Notes: generated by a model from the sequence alone, not told the origin. DNA of 34,387 nt from Dimargaris cristalligena (GCA_027576995.1 JANBQC010000286.1:1-34387), one strand, 5' to 3'; counted from the stretch's first letter, positions 1-11,288 are shown. Numbers and translations are program-made.

Positions 1-653
1 CACCTGATCGAACTATATCTATAGATATATATATATATATATATATTAAAAATGTTCGATGGGTATGTTGCGCAGAGGTAGGACTATCGATTTTTCTACG
101 GAATTTTCTAGAGTCAATGGTCAATGAATATTTATCGCCCACTTGCTTTTTGGGGGGGGGGGAGATTGAAAAACCGCCATAGCGATGTGGTGGTACCACT
201 AAGGTCCGCCTCGCTTAGGCTCTTAGAAGGAGATGTGGAACTGAATTAGCACAGTCTTAGTAGTCGATAGCTTTTAAAGCAAAAGGGAACGGGGGATGCG
301 GAACTTCTTCCCCAAAATGTGCTGGTGCCTTGGTTGTCTATAGCCAGTCCTCATAGGGACTAGCTGTATTCGTTAAGGTCCATTATCGGTGGATTAGACT
401 ACACACGTAATGTATATAAAATGATAAATATAACCTCCCCAAGGTTGCTACCCCGCCTACTTTAAACATACCGTATCTGGAGACTCTGGTTTAACCGCCT
501 CGGCCACTTTTATCAGACTAACTGATATCTTGGTCTTCCATAAGTATTTTTCTCTTTTCAAAGTGCTGAAGTTTTCCCATTATTGCTACACCTTCACAGC
601 ATTGCCCGCCATCGATTTCTCCCTGAGCCCCCCGTCACTCGAACGGCAATACT
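1..653. other. 5' intergenic region, no gene seen
   Basis: AT-rich DNA before the first gene. It contains a (TA)n tract near 22-46 and a run of about ten or more G near 150-162. No open frame or RNA gene is convincing. The last 150 bases are pyrimidine-rich and presumably form the promoter and 5' leader of the secreted-protein gene that starts at 654. Confidence 0.5.
22..46. repeat. (TA)n microsatellite
   Basis: Uninterrupted alternating TA tract directly visible in the sequence. It is one of many such tracts in the window. Confidence 0.9.
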
Positions 654-2132
654 ATGAAACTATCTGTCACTATATTGGCCTGGATAGCCATTCTCGCTAG
701 AGAGAATGCGATAGGAGCTCCCAGCTGGCCCACTAAATTGTATAGCTCGGGCGAGACTTACACCGCCATCAACTCAACCCCAGTTTTGGGAGTTATGGCA
801 GGGCCCGGCTATAGCGAGTTAAGCACACCGAACCTTTCAACCGGAAGCCCTAGCCCATCTATTTGGAGCGAGAAGAGTAGCCAGCCGGCCCCTTTACAAC
901 TCACTGCATCCCAGGTAGGTCGAATGGACCCTGTATTCTAATAACTCACATACGGTCAACTGACTCTAAATCCAATCCCAACTGCCGCTCGATTCGCAGG
1001 ATTAAACTGACCTACTGACTATTCTCTTTGTCTAACCTCAACTCGTCATTGCACGGATTAGATTATTACCGATTGGGATAGATACGCAGATGGTATTCGG
1101 GGACTTCTCACTAGCGAAGCACAATGGAATGAGGCCTCCGATTTATGGTATACACTGGCACCGCTGGAGACCTGGGATGTCTATTTGGTTAATTTCCCGG
1201 CCACTTCGAAACCACCGTCGGCAAAGTCTACCGTTGGCCAGAATAGTCTGAGCACTTCCGGGTCACCAAATGGAGGTAATAGTAGTAGCCGCCCCCCATC
1301 CACCCATAGCACGGCCGCTAGCTCTCATTCCGCCAATCACCGTACCCTCATCAGCCTAGCCACTCTGGACAGCGCCACTTTGGCCCTGAAGTTTCCCCTG
1401 GCGGCCCAAGCCACTGGTTCCATGTTAGCTGATTTACTTTATATCGTTCCGAAACTGGGCGAAACTACCCCGTTGAATATCGGCAGGGTCCCCGCAAACT
1501 TCCCTTTTAACCCCCAGGCCCTCCTGGAGCGTAAACTCGATTACGCCGAAGCGGTAGTCGTTATACCCATTGCGGTGAGTCGGGTAATCACCGCTGGGCT
1601 GTGGCATTGGTACCGACAGGGCCAGTGGAGCGAAATCCAGGCGTATTTCACCCAGGCCGGGCCGCTGGGCGGACCCAAGAGTTCCGCCAAAAATAAGCAG
1701 TGGTCCGAACGACTCGCTTGTATTGGCCAACACGCCCGCTTTATCACCGTGCTGGCCGCCCTGGCTCAACAGAACGACCACATTGCCTGGCTACGTGACT
1801 ATGTGTCTTTTGAATACTCCACCCCCCTAGGGAATAATAGCGGGGCGGCCAGTTATTATCAGCGACTGTTCATTCACGAGCTAAATCACATGGGCTTAGC
1901 GCCGGTCGCCGAATATCTGCAAGGGCAATGGCCCGAAACCGAGGCATTTAAAGATGAGCCGGCTAGTGACCGGGTACCCTACCTCATTCCAACCTATCAA
2001 TGGCTGGATTTGGAGAGCGCTCTCTTTATCGTCGCGCCCGCCCGGGCCTTTTATAGCAGTCCAAGCGGAGTTGAGACCACGGCAATTGACCATGTCCCCA
2101 AGGGCTGGGGAGTACCTGATTATAATCTTTAA
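654..2132 (+). CDS. Secreted protein of unknown function with HExxH motif (2 exons)
   Basis: I read two exons, 654-914 and 1062-2132, joined in phase 0. The donor is GTAGGT at 915, there is a CTAAC branch-like site near 1033-1037, and the acceptor TAG ends at 1061. The frame upstream of 1062 is closed by a stop that lies inside the intron. The product is 443 aa. Residues 1-21 form a signal peptide (a Lys near the start, then a hydrophobic stretch ending near NAIGA), so it should enter the secretory pathway. Residues about 35-80 and 130-185 are Ser/Thr/Pro/Asn-rich linkers with N-glycosylation sequons. The region from about 205 to 443 looks globular and is rich in Trp/Tyr. HELNH at residues 359-363 matches the zincin HExxH pattern, but no family is recognised. 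The motif suggests, and does not prove, a metallopeptidase-like fold. The TTG at 1185 inside exon 2 is not a start. Confidence 0.8.
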
Positions 2133-3049
2133 TAACTTCTATGGATTTGGCAGTCGATGGTGTCAGGTTGTCCAAAGGGACTCTTGGCACTGTATTCAAC
2201 GTAGCAAGACGGGACCACCCATAGTTGCCTCTTATATGGGTGCTGTGGGTAAGTTGACTGCCACGTCATTCCACAATTACTGCCTCTGTTATGAACATTG
2301 TCCAGATCCAAGCCGACAACATTAAAATATATATATAGTTTACCACTTATAGGCTATCAAACCACCTTTTAATATTTTTACCACTTCGACCTATTAAGTT
2401 TCTTGAACTCGAAAAATAGATGAAATCAATTATATATATATATATAGTATATTTTCAACATAAATCCTGAAACTGGAACTTGATTCCTTACATTCGGGGG
2501 AATAAATAGCATCGCTTAATGTTTTAAAAAAGCACAGCTCGAAATCTCTTATCCGATTATAACATACGGGGTTTTTCATTACAAGAATTGATGGGCCAAG
2601 CCCGAAAGGGGGGTCGGCAAGAGTTCTATTTCGAAACCCTACTCTCTAGGACTGTTGGGGGAAGAAGGGGGGTGGTGGTCCTAGTTTATTTCACCTTAGA
2701 ATGAGTGGAGCTGGTCGCTGTATCGTCCAACTGGCTGGACGTATATGGCCACTGGTTAGTGACTAAATAAAGATGCCCATAGCGCAGGTAAGCTTCAGGT
2801 AATGGATGGGGTAGGTGCCCAACTCAAAGACCCTGAATAAACAACCCGCTTGATTTCGATGAGCAGTAAAACCGATGGATAAAATGACTCAATAGTGGTT
2901 TGGAAGATGCCGTGAGGAAGTAGTGACACCACTATGGATATGCCATTCTTGTCCAAAGGGGGATGAGGTAAGGGCCGAATTATTCCATAGGGGTGGGTGG
3001 CCAAAGTGGCTTACTCAACATAGTAGCAACTATTAGGGCAAGACTACTA

Positions 3050-3175
3050 TTCGCTCAAAATAGGCGACAATGGTTCTTGCGGAAACAGGACAAAGTCAAC
3101 AAGTACACCATTGACGAGGTAGGCAATATGCCCTAGCCTAGTTGTCGCAACATTCCACCTACCAAAGGGGTCTAA
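3050..3175 (-). pseudogene. Degraded fragment similar to the N-terminus of the adjacent 7TM protein
   Basis: Read on the minus strand, this stretch encodes LDPFGRWNVATT followed by a hydrophobic segment with Y..N and FVLF. It lines up without gaps with the start of the receptor-like protein at 4916-6162 (PDPFGGWDIAS, then Y..N and LVLV). About a third of residues are identical over some 30 positions, and the nucleotide sequences also match in blocks (GACCC, TTTGG, TGG). The frame then hits stops at once. Sequence toward 2700 contains only scattered open stretches, so TM2-TM7 are not recoverable. It is most simply a decayed tandem relative of the receptor gene. Chance similarity cannot be excluded by eye. 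Confidence 0.45.
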
Positions 3176-4854
3176 AACAATCATGTAAAGACCATGGATT
3201 TCAACTCTGCCAATTATAGCGTTGGGTAAGTTGGTGGATCGGTAAAGGGCTAAATCCCCACCCACGACGACTAGCTTACTTATCCAGTCCAATCCTCTAC
3301 TAGACTGCACCTTTGATAGTCGAATTATGAATGATCCTTGGGTAGCTACTCAAAAAAATCCATCCTAGACGGTCTTACCGTTCCAAGCAGAATTCTATCA
3401 GGACTGATAGTGCCTCGGCTGCATTCCCACCAATCTCTCCTACACATGAAGACTGGTATTTCTATCAGTTTCATGAATGGAGATGTGAGATAGAGGGTGC
3501 CTGGTACTATCCAAACCTGAAACTGGTAGTTTGTTAACCTATTTCCCATTGTTGAAGGAATAGAAGAGATGATCTTATCTTCCCACGAAGAGACGCCCGA
3601 TTCAACAGAAGCATGTAAATATCACCTCCATTACCAAATTACCCATCGGAATGTGAGCCCAAACCTTGGCGAAAACGGCGAGTTTCCTGGTGACGATAAT
3701 AAATACCCGTTAGGGACATTAATCCCTTTTAGCAAGGTTAACTACCATATTTGCATTCCATCTGATAGCCCTCTTGGTATGTCCACAAGTAGGTTTTAGT
3801 AGAGGCTGACTTTCCCGCAAGGAATATAGTCGGAGATGAGTCAAGCGGCAAGTCCAAGTGCTTGTCATCTCCCAGTCCATGGGTGAGTATCATCACTCTA
3901 TTATTCTGGGCGAGTACGGTACATTAGAAAGTACACTGAGTCATTAAGACAGTGGGTTACAGTCTGAATGTAAGTGGGTACAAAGTCATCCAGCACTGGG
4001 CCCATCTTTTAGAGAAAGGGAAACAAATGGGAATTCTGTATAGAAAGAGACGCCATCAGCCAGCTGTTTCCCGATTAGCAGTTTATGGAGGGCGCATGGA
4101 TATATTGTCTTGAATCGGACTGAGCCATACTCCGTCCAAGGATGGACAAGTGCTTTACTATTGCTTAGTGATGGGCGGAATTCCATAAGAAGGAAAGAAA
4201 GCACATGTTTCTTAATCGAGAAAGGGGCTAAAACTAACTTATAGTCACAGGCATTCCCAAGAATACCTTACAAGGGAATCGTGTGCCCAGTATTATTGGC
4301 AGGGTAAATTGGGCGGTGAGACAGGGTGAATGGTTATACCCGGAATAACTCTATTCTATTTCACCGAATAAGCGGACTAGGAAACAGACCAATGCGAGAG
4401 GGAAAGTCCCAAAGGAAAAATGCAGATAGATTAGTCGCAAACGATGCTTGGGATTCATGTATAATATAGCTAGAACGAGCCGAGTGGTCCTAGAGGCTGT
4501 CTGTCTAGCTCCGACTTACCTAAACAAGATGGCGCGGTGAATAAAACGGCGATTGGGTAAGGGGAGCAAAAGGTATGTACCAATAACATGTACGGGAAGC
4601 TTGGCGGTCAATTGAGGAGATTATTGTTGACTAAGGTAGCGAGTGGAACCCGATACAGCATCCTCGGGCTTGGCAATAGCTACGGTAATCCTACATTTAC
4701 GATTACATTCCTATGGTAGCTCCAAGTCCCTATCACCAGGCCAGAACCGATTCGCTAACCGGGCCTCGGCCACAAACCAAGGGTTCCAGAGGCTAAGATG
4801 GCGGTCATCACCGCCTAGTGCTGGTCATCCGAACGTAAAGGCAACAGATAGTGT

Positions 4855-4871
4855 TATATATATATATATAT
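4855..4871. repeat. (TA)n tract 3' of the 7TM gene
   Basis: Alternating TA run just beyond the polyadenylation signal of the minus-strand receptor gene. A second tract lies at the other end of the same gene (6180-6205). Confidence 0.9.
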
Positions 4872-4873
4872 GA

Positions 4874-4879
4874 TTTATT
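4874..4879 (-). terminator. Polyadenylation signal AATAAA of the 7TM gene
   Basis: On the minus strand the hexamer AATAAA lies 37 bases after the stop codon of the receptor-like gene, at a normal distance for a short fungal 3' UTR. Confidence 0.55.
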
Positions 4880-4915
4880 AGTGCCCCGAAATCATGGGAG
4901 GGAGCTGGCTGAACC

Positions 4916-6162
4916 CTATACCAGGTAGTTTTTCTCGCCCAGGGGAGTTAGGGGCGTGAACAACGACTTGACTGTCGTTAGTTCAGCCTCCGACACGGAC
5001 TGCGGGTAATTACTCCCATAGCTAGGCGGATTAATATCCCCCCCGTGATGCAACTCTTCTTCCGCGATGGCCATGGACTGGCGAACCAGCGTACCGCCAC
5101 CGGACCGGGAGGGATTGGACGATTGGAAATTATCGAGTCCGTCGAGGGCCAGGTTCTGTTTGAATTCGGCCAGGTACGCGTCCCGGTTAAAGAAATAGGC
5201 GTACAAGGGGCGGGCCAGGGTGACCCAGAAGAACACATTGACCGCAATGAGGGCGCACATGCTCATAACGAACCGGCCCCAGCTGTAGGCCGAAATGTAT
5301 TTGGCGTTGGCCACACCAATGGTAATAGCGAAGATGGTGAAGCTCAAGGTACTGGCGAGGGATTCACGATACTCGTTGAACGTCTTACGGATATTACGAA
5401 GGAGGATATTCAAGAGGACGGCGATGCCGACCAGGTAGTACAGGGCGGCGGAAAAAAAAATGCGGTAGCCGAAATTAAACAAACACTGCCCGGTCTCGGG
5501 GAACCGGGTGGTGGTCACTAATGTGGTGGACGCTGAACTTGCCATGAGAAATAATATTGTGGGGATATAGGTGAGGCAGAAAATAGCGTGAAAGGCAAAT
5601 CCGCCCATGGGCCGTTTGAGGACCAGCAGCCAATATAAAATGTAGAGTCGATAGTTGACAATGACCATGTACAGGAGTAATCCCACCCCGTACATTAACC
5701 AGGGAAATAAAATGACACAGGCTGCCCGGGAATAAAAGACCGCACGAGTGTCGAAATCCACGATTTGAAAGGTCCAAAAGCAAAGGCCGCCTATTTGGTT
5801 TAGGGAGGCGTGGATAAGGAAGATGCAACAGCGATACAGTAATTAGAATCTGTATAGAAGAGAGATATACATTAGGATAGACGGTGTTGTCTAAATAATT
5901 GACCATCTGCCCTAAAAGTATGAGACAATACATAAATGGTAAAGACCTTACAAATTTCGAGGAGGGCAAGGAGACGGACATTCTTGGTACGGAAAGGCAG
6001 AAAGTCCCGCTTCCGGACCAATACCAAAATAAAAATGGCTATATTTATAAAGTATACAACCCCGCCGATAGCAATGCTGGCGATATCCCAGCCGCCAAAC
6101 GGGTCGGGCACTCGGGCATACACGCTCGGGTTCGCTGATTCAGCGGACGACTGGCTTGACAT
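4916..6162 (-). CDS. Putative seven-transmembrane receptor (fungal GPCR-like, no RGS domain), 2 exons
   Basis: Exon 1 is 6162-5952 and exon 2 is 5790-4916. The 161-nt intron runs from GTAAGG (5951) to AAATAG (5791) and splits codon 71 after its first base. Other donors inside the intron put exon 2 out of frame or break TM2. The product is 361 aa. Seven hydrophobic helices are visible: about 29-50, 62-81, 94-116, 134-154, 181-201, 217-236 and 243-264. They are followed by a Ser/Gly/Glu-rich cytoplasmic tail of about 95 residues. Motifs include DPFGGWD before TM1, a Trp-containing TM2 (GLCFWTFQ) and NYRLYILY after TM3. The last resembles the YRLY segment of fungal 7TM proteins often fused to RGS domains; here no RGS domain follows. 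The start at 6162 was chosen because the (TA)n tract directly upstream is 5' UTR. Membrane location is well supported; the ligand and G-protein coupling are not. Confidence 0.75.
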
Positions 6163-6179
6163 TATTACAGTAGTACCAG

Positions 6180-6205
6180 TATATATATATATATATATAT
6201 ATATA
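6180..6205. repeat. (TA)n tract in the 5' leader of the 7TM gene
   Basis: Uninterrupted TA alternation of about 26 bases ending 18 bases upstream of the receptor start codon (minus strand). Confidence 0.95.
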
Positions 6206-9012
6206 GTGTGAGAGAGTAACAAATAATTGGGGTACGGATAGGTTTCCGCCCCTCTCTAAGGTTCAGGAGTCGCTGGATGGTTGAATAGTTCACCGACTGA
6301 CAGGTGAAGGACACACTATACACTAGTCTTTTTTTAAAATAAATAAATAGGGGGAGATAAAAACTACAAAGGTCAGGTCTTCCACAGAGCTGACGGGATT
6401 TTACAGCGAATTCCCAATTTGACTCCAAAGAATCGAATCGGAAAGGAATAGAAAAGTAAAGGACTATAAATTAGCGCAAATTAAAGGTAAAGGTAAGTAT
6501 AGAACCGAGGGATATTAAATGATCGCAAATGTAACCAGAATTACGGAAGGCGCACCTACCGGCTCTTCTTATACTTTCATTTAAATTCATTAGGTTATAG
6601 CAAATGACATAGTAGCGAATGGTTAGCCAATACCGCACTGGGCAATCCTCACTCCCTCCCCCTTTGTCTTTTCCTGTTTCACCCTTGCACATAATATAAT
6701 TCGCGCATTGCCGCCCCCGTCCGATCCTCCGTCAGGTCTGGAGTGTGGTGGGGAGATTCCAGCCATGCCAGCCCCTCTTTCAGAGGTCCTAGAGACCCCC
6801 CTTGGACTCATACGGTAGATGCGAATGTGTCCATCGGTTAGCGTCAACCGTGAAAATCCGAATTAGATTATGCAGCGCTCAGTGGCCACGGCAACAGCAA
6901 CGGGAAAAGAATACAGAGAAAAAGAGAGAGAGAGAGAGCGACAGAGAGAACCCCGCGGGCAATCTCGGCCCGTTATGGGTGAGAGGATGGACAATAGAAT
7001 CTATGTTTCATGCGAACAAACAGCGGGCCAATGGCAAAGTCCGCCAACCAGCTGAGATTCGCTCTCTCCCTCCCTCTTTTTTATCCCCTCGCCTAAACTC
7101 AGTACTGGCCCACCGGGGCGGTGCGGCGGTTGCCTGGATTGTAACCGATTGCCGGTGTGGGTGGGGTATAGAGGGAAGCCACTAATAATTACGTCGACTC
7201 GAACTCCACCCTACACACACACACACTCGAATGTGACTTATATTAAGTGCTGGACCACGGGTCACTGCGAAGGGAGGGGCAGAGTCGGACATGGCGGTGT
7301 AAGAGCAACGGCAGGGAAGAGGAGGGGTGGTCGACCGAATCCGTCCGATCTCGCATTCTTCCACCCACACTGCATACCTATTGCAGCGACCAAATCCAGG
7401 TGTACACTCGCCATTACCCCTGCACCATTTTCGCCTTTGCATACTCTATAGTCAGTGCTGTCGATAAGCTTGGAAATGTTTTACTATCCGACCACTAATC
7501 CACGCCTTTAATCGTAGAGTAATGAACATACCGATGGCCTATTTTCATGGTCTGATGTTGGACATGCAATATACTAGCGAAGATGGGATGTCCTGGGTCA
7601 GTAATATGATAAACTAGTTCGCCATTTGTTGAGCGTGGGCCGTGGACTGAGCCAATAATGGGAATTATTATTAGTGTAAATGTTATTATTATTATTATAA
7701 CCTGGGGGCGGGGTCAAGAACCGATGGTAAAAATACAATCGTTTTGGATTCCAGATATTCCAATTACAAGGATGAACCGCATCGTTTCCCACACATTAAG
7801 ATCCCTCTGCTGGGTACATTAGTACCAATCGGCTTTATGGGTAATTCACCTCTCTATTGCCAATTCCCTGTACCCATTCCCACGCATTAGTATCTACGGG
7901 TAATGCCGCGATACACCGCCGAAGTAGGACTAGGCAAATTAGAGCAAATGGGAGGTTGTAGACACTAGTTTAAAAAACTCTTCTGAATGCAGCTCGATAT
8001 AGCCCCAATAATATAATTCAGTATAGTTTACCTACCGTGAAGAGCAAGTTGAGCCTGTCACTGTATTATATTTGTTGGAAATTAGTATCTCTACCCGGTG
8101 CCTCAACGTACAGGAACTATCCCCAACCAATCAACCCCAAAAATTGAACCTCACTGGTAAAATTTATGTATGTATATATACTGACTAAAATGCTATCCTT
8201 GAAAAAAACCAGCGGCAATAAAAATCGAGGGTACTCCAAGGAACTACTAAACGATGAAATAAGGCACTGAAAGCTGACAACTAAATGACGTGTGTACGAA
8301 CACATACTGCAGGTCAATATTCAAAATAAAATAAAATATATAAAAAAAAAAGAGAAATGACGTGAAGTGAAGTGGGCGAAAGGGCCGAATTGTGAACGAG
8401 CCACATGTCGAAGTAACAGGGATGGGGGGGTTATAGTGAGGAATAAGGATCGCGATAGTCAGGGAAAGCTGACCGTACATTAGGCCCGACGACCATTGTG
8501 GTATACTGGATGGCTAAAGAGAAGTGCAATACTAGAACGACAAGAAAAAGAAAGGAAAAGGGAAAACATCAGCGTTAATAAAATCTTTAGTCCGTCATAA
8601 AGGAAACTGTCGCCGAATGAAATGAACTAGTGACCGGTAGAATAAAGGGGCGGTTATAGTAGAATCTCAAAAGGAAAATCACGATAGGTAAAGGGGGGGG
8701 GGTAGAATGGACCAGGTAAACAAATAATGGGAAAAATGACTAGAGTAGGTTTGACTGGGTGCAGTGTGACTGGCACCCTTTCCCTCAGCCAATCTCACGA
8801 GATATCGGTCGACTTGGCGGGGCCTGGGGTGACGGCGCTATCAAGAAAGGTAGATAGAGACTCCTCGATAGGCCTTTGATCAGTACCAAAATGGGTATAG
8901 TTTACTAGGCAAGATAGGGGGCAGAGAGGAATAAGGAACGAACAGAAATAAAGAAGCGGGAAAACGATTAAATATTACAACCTGGGTAAACAAAAGCGGT
9001 CGGACACACATA
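6206..9012. other. Intergenic region between the 7TM gene and RAC1
   Basis: About 2.8 kb with no gene that I can support. It contains a (GA)n tract at 6922-6938, a (CA)n tract at 7213-7226, short ATT repeats near 7677-7699 and G or A homopolymer runs (near 8340 and 8693-8702). It should include the receptor promoter on its left end and the RAC1 3' UTR on its right end. Confidence 0.5.
6922..6938. repeat. (GA)n microsatellite
   Basis: Alternating GA run visible in the sequence, inside a larger purine-rich stretch. Confidence 0.85.
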
Positions 9013-9976
9013 TTAGAGCAGCAGGCATTTGTGGGCCTTGGGCTTGGGTGGGGCGGGGATTAGCACGGCCCGGATAGCCTCGTCAAAGACATTCTTGAGG
9101 CCTTTCTGGGTAAGGGCCGAACACTCCAGGTAACGGACGGCCTTGATGTCCTTCGCCATTTGCAGACCTTGGGTGTACGCAATCGGGGTCATTCGCTTGC
9201 CCTTCAGCTTATTGATCGTATCAGGGTCTTCGCGGAGATCCAGCTTAGTGCCGACCAGAATGACGGGGATGTTGGGGGCGTGATGGTCGATTTCGGGGTA
9301 CCACTGTGACGCCATAGAGAGGTGGGAGGGATGTTGGGTGTATAGTTAGGGTTAATATCAAATATATATATATAGTGGGTACCGACAGGAAGCAGGTCCG
9401 ACTGATATACAATAGTGAAGGGGTGGGTCACATTGTAGGCCCCATAACAATAATGTTCGGAGTTATTTTAGGAGAATCTTCTCTGGGCGTACCTTAGTTC
9501 GGACATTCTCAAACGACGGCGGGCTGACTAGAGAGAAGCAAATCAGGAAAACATCGGTTTGGGGGTAGGACAAGGGTCGTAGGCGATCATAATCTTCCTG
9601 ACCGGCCGTATCCCAGAGGCCCAAGTTGATGGGTTTGCCGTCGACCATGACATTTGCGGAGTAGTTATCGAACACGGTAGGGATATACTCGCCCGGGAAG
9701 GCATTTGTTGTGTAACTGATGAGTAGGCAAGTTTTCCCGACGGCACTGGAAAGTTCCGGAGGGAATGGGAGTGGTTGGAATAGAATCGGGGGGCAGCAAT
9801 GGGAGGATACATAGGTTGTTAGTGGGGCTTAGTAATATGAGGTGAAGAGTACCCCGACCTAGAGAGTACATCAGGAGGTACAGGGGCCGGTTAGAGTTAT
9901 TGGGGTTGAGGGTGTCTGTGTGTAGAGAGTGGTGGACTTACCCGTCCCCAACGACTACACATTTGATGGCCTGCAT
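9013..9976 (-). CDS. RAC1: Rac-family small GTPase
   Basis: Three exons, 9976-9942, 9745-9493 and 9303-9013, give a 192-aa protein, exactly the usual Rac length. Introns are 9941-9746 (GTAAGT...CAG) and 9492-9304 (GTACGC...CAG); the second holds a (TA)n tract. The P-loop GDGAVGKT is at 10-17, switch I contains T35 in YIPTVFDNY, switch II is DTAGQ at 57-61, TKLD binds the base, and the Rho insert region follows. The end is CLLL, a CAAX box predicting geranylgeranylation and membrane anchoring. Rac GTPases control actin polarity, hyphal growth and NADPH oxidase in fungi. WYPE and the [12 protein letters not shown] start match Rac rather than Cdc42. The tail before the CAAX box (PPKPKAHK) is less basic than the animal Rac1 tail. 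The identification is secure. Confidence 0.97.
9362..9374. repeat. (TA)n tract inside RAC1 intron 2
   Basis: Short TA run located fully inside the second intron of the Rac gene. Confidence 0.9.
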
Positions 9977-10437
9977 GGTACAGTTAGTGCGGGAAATATA
10001 AACTGGAACGCTGGCGGTACAAGACGTAGAGAGTTCTAAATGCGGGCAAGACGGTCGGTAATGTGGCAGTAGTAGGTAGAAGGTCAATAGCATAGATGAT
10101 GGAGAGGTGAATAAACGCGTAGTGGGAGAGCCCCGTATAGCTGGCCGGGGGAGTGTTTAGGGAGCAGACGGGTGGGAATACGGAATGTGTCCCCTTGAAG
10201 GTGGTTTGGACCCTGGTTCGGAAAAGAAAGGTGAGGGAGGGCATAGTTAGATGAGACGATCGGTCGGATGGGCCCACCGTTCAACTCAACTACAGCCGAA
10301 AGAAACTTACAAAGGAAGAGCAGATGACAGATGCAAACTAAAGAGACAATGCACCGCAGGAAACGAGAGACAAGCAGGTAGATGAAAGGAAACAGCAAGT
10401 CAAGAGAGGGATGCGCTAAGCTAAGTAAGTAGGTGAG

Positions 10438-10509
10438 GGAAGAGAGTGAAAGAGAAAGAGAAGAGTGAGAGAAAGAGAAAGAGAGAGAGAGTAAGAGAGT
10501 GAGAGAGTT
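10438..10509. repeat. GA-rich low-complexity tract
   Basis: About 70 bases of imperfect GA/GAAA repeats. On the RAC1 sense strand this is a CT-rich tract about 470-530 bases before the start codon, where fungal promoters often carry pyrimidine tracts. Confidence 0.8.
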
Positions 10510-10925
10510 GGCGTAAGCGTGGTTGGTGGTATGTTTCGAACTATGTACTAGGGAGGCTGAAAGAAGCAGTAGTAAAATGGGAAAGAGGTTTTAAGTTGAG
10601 CCGTGTATCATTATTATTGCATTCCTTTGGTTATAAAATAATATATGTATATACCTTCTATTATGGGCTTACCTACTGCTAATATACCTCCCCTGTTTAT
10701 ACTAATCCCTCCCCTCCCCTCCTTGTATACCATACCTTCCTTCATACTTTATTAAGCCCAGAGAGACAAGTGGAGGAAGGAAGTTGAACCACAATCAAAA
10801 GGAATATTCCCCCTTCTTAACAAGAACGAGCCCCGTAAATTCGGAATAACCCTCTTAACTAACTAGCCTTGCTATCTATAACACCCCTCCTACTGCTGGG
10901 CTAAACCCCCCCTTACCCCCTTCAA

Positions 10926-10984
10926 ATACACACACACACACATAAACACACATACATCCCCATAAATACATACATATATACATA
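10926..10984. repeat. CA/TACA-rich low-complexity tract
   Basis: A (CA)n run followed by imperfect CATA/TACA units, visible directly. Confidence 0.85.
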
Positions 10985-11269
10985 CCCACCGCACTACACC
11001 AGATTCGACGGCCGAGGCTGATGCCGAACAAAGCGGAGAGCCTTATGCAAGGATCAGACGACCCCACGGTACAACCCACTACGGAATATTGGTATTTTTT
11101 CTATAAAACCCCTCATATTCACCGACTGTGAGCCTCCCGAACTAAGGAAAACCCCACACCCATCAAGCAGATGCGGTGCACACCGCACCCGTCAACATTT
11201 ACGCAAGGGTCCTTCACTCCACCTTGCTCCACATTTCCACTACCTGCTTCCATTATATATAAATAAATA

Positions 11270-11288
11270 ATATATATATATATATATA
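11270..11288. repeat. (TA)n tract 3' of the small minus-strand gene
   Basis: TA alternation lying 20 bases past the stop codon of the predicted gene at 11308-11878. Confidence 0.9.

Larger units (their letters stand above)
2133..4915. other. Long intergenic region with a decayed gene fragment
   Basis: About 2.8 kb without an intact gene. It holds a (TA)n tract near 2430-2445 and short open stretches broken by stops in all frames. On the minus strand around 3050-3175 there is a fragment related to the neighbouring 7TM gene (separate entry). From 3200 to 4850 I see nothing with clear coding character. The last part holds the 3' end region of the receptor gene, including its polyadenylation signal. 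Confidence 0.5.

Noticed and set aside
150..162. Poly-G run, and similar G runs near 8693 and C runs near 12343
   Set aside because: Homopolymers only; too short and simple to claim a function, and their length is prone to sequencing error.
4470..4560. tRNA-like A box (GAGCCGAGTGGTCC) on the plus strand
   Set aside because: No matching B box (GGTTCGANNC) or acceptor stem follows within 100 bases, so it is not a tRNA gene.
5045..5521. 158-codon plus-strand frame opposite the 7TM gene
   Set aside because: It lies antisense to a gene with seven clear helices and a consistent intron; its composition follows from the sense codons.
5791..5951. Two-intron alternative for the 7TM gene with a small middle exon (QMVNYLDNTVYPN)
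   Set aside because: The middle exon leaves phase 0 while exon 2 needs phase 1. The single intron with GTAAGG and AAATAG keeps the frame and gives an intact TM2.
6802..7185. 127-codon frame across the GA tract
   Set aside because: Openness comes from microsatellite DNA; no protein features.
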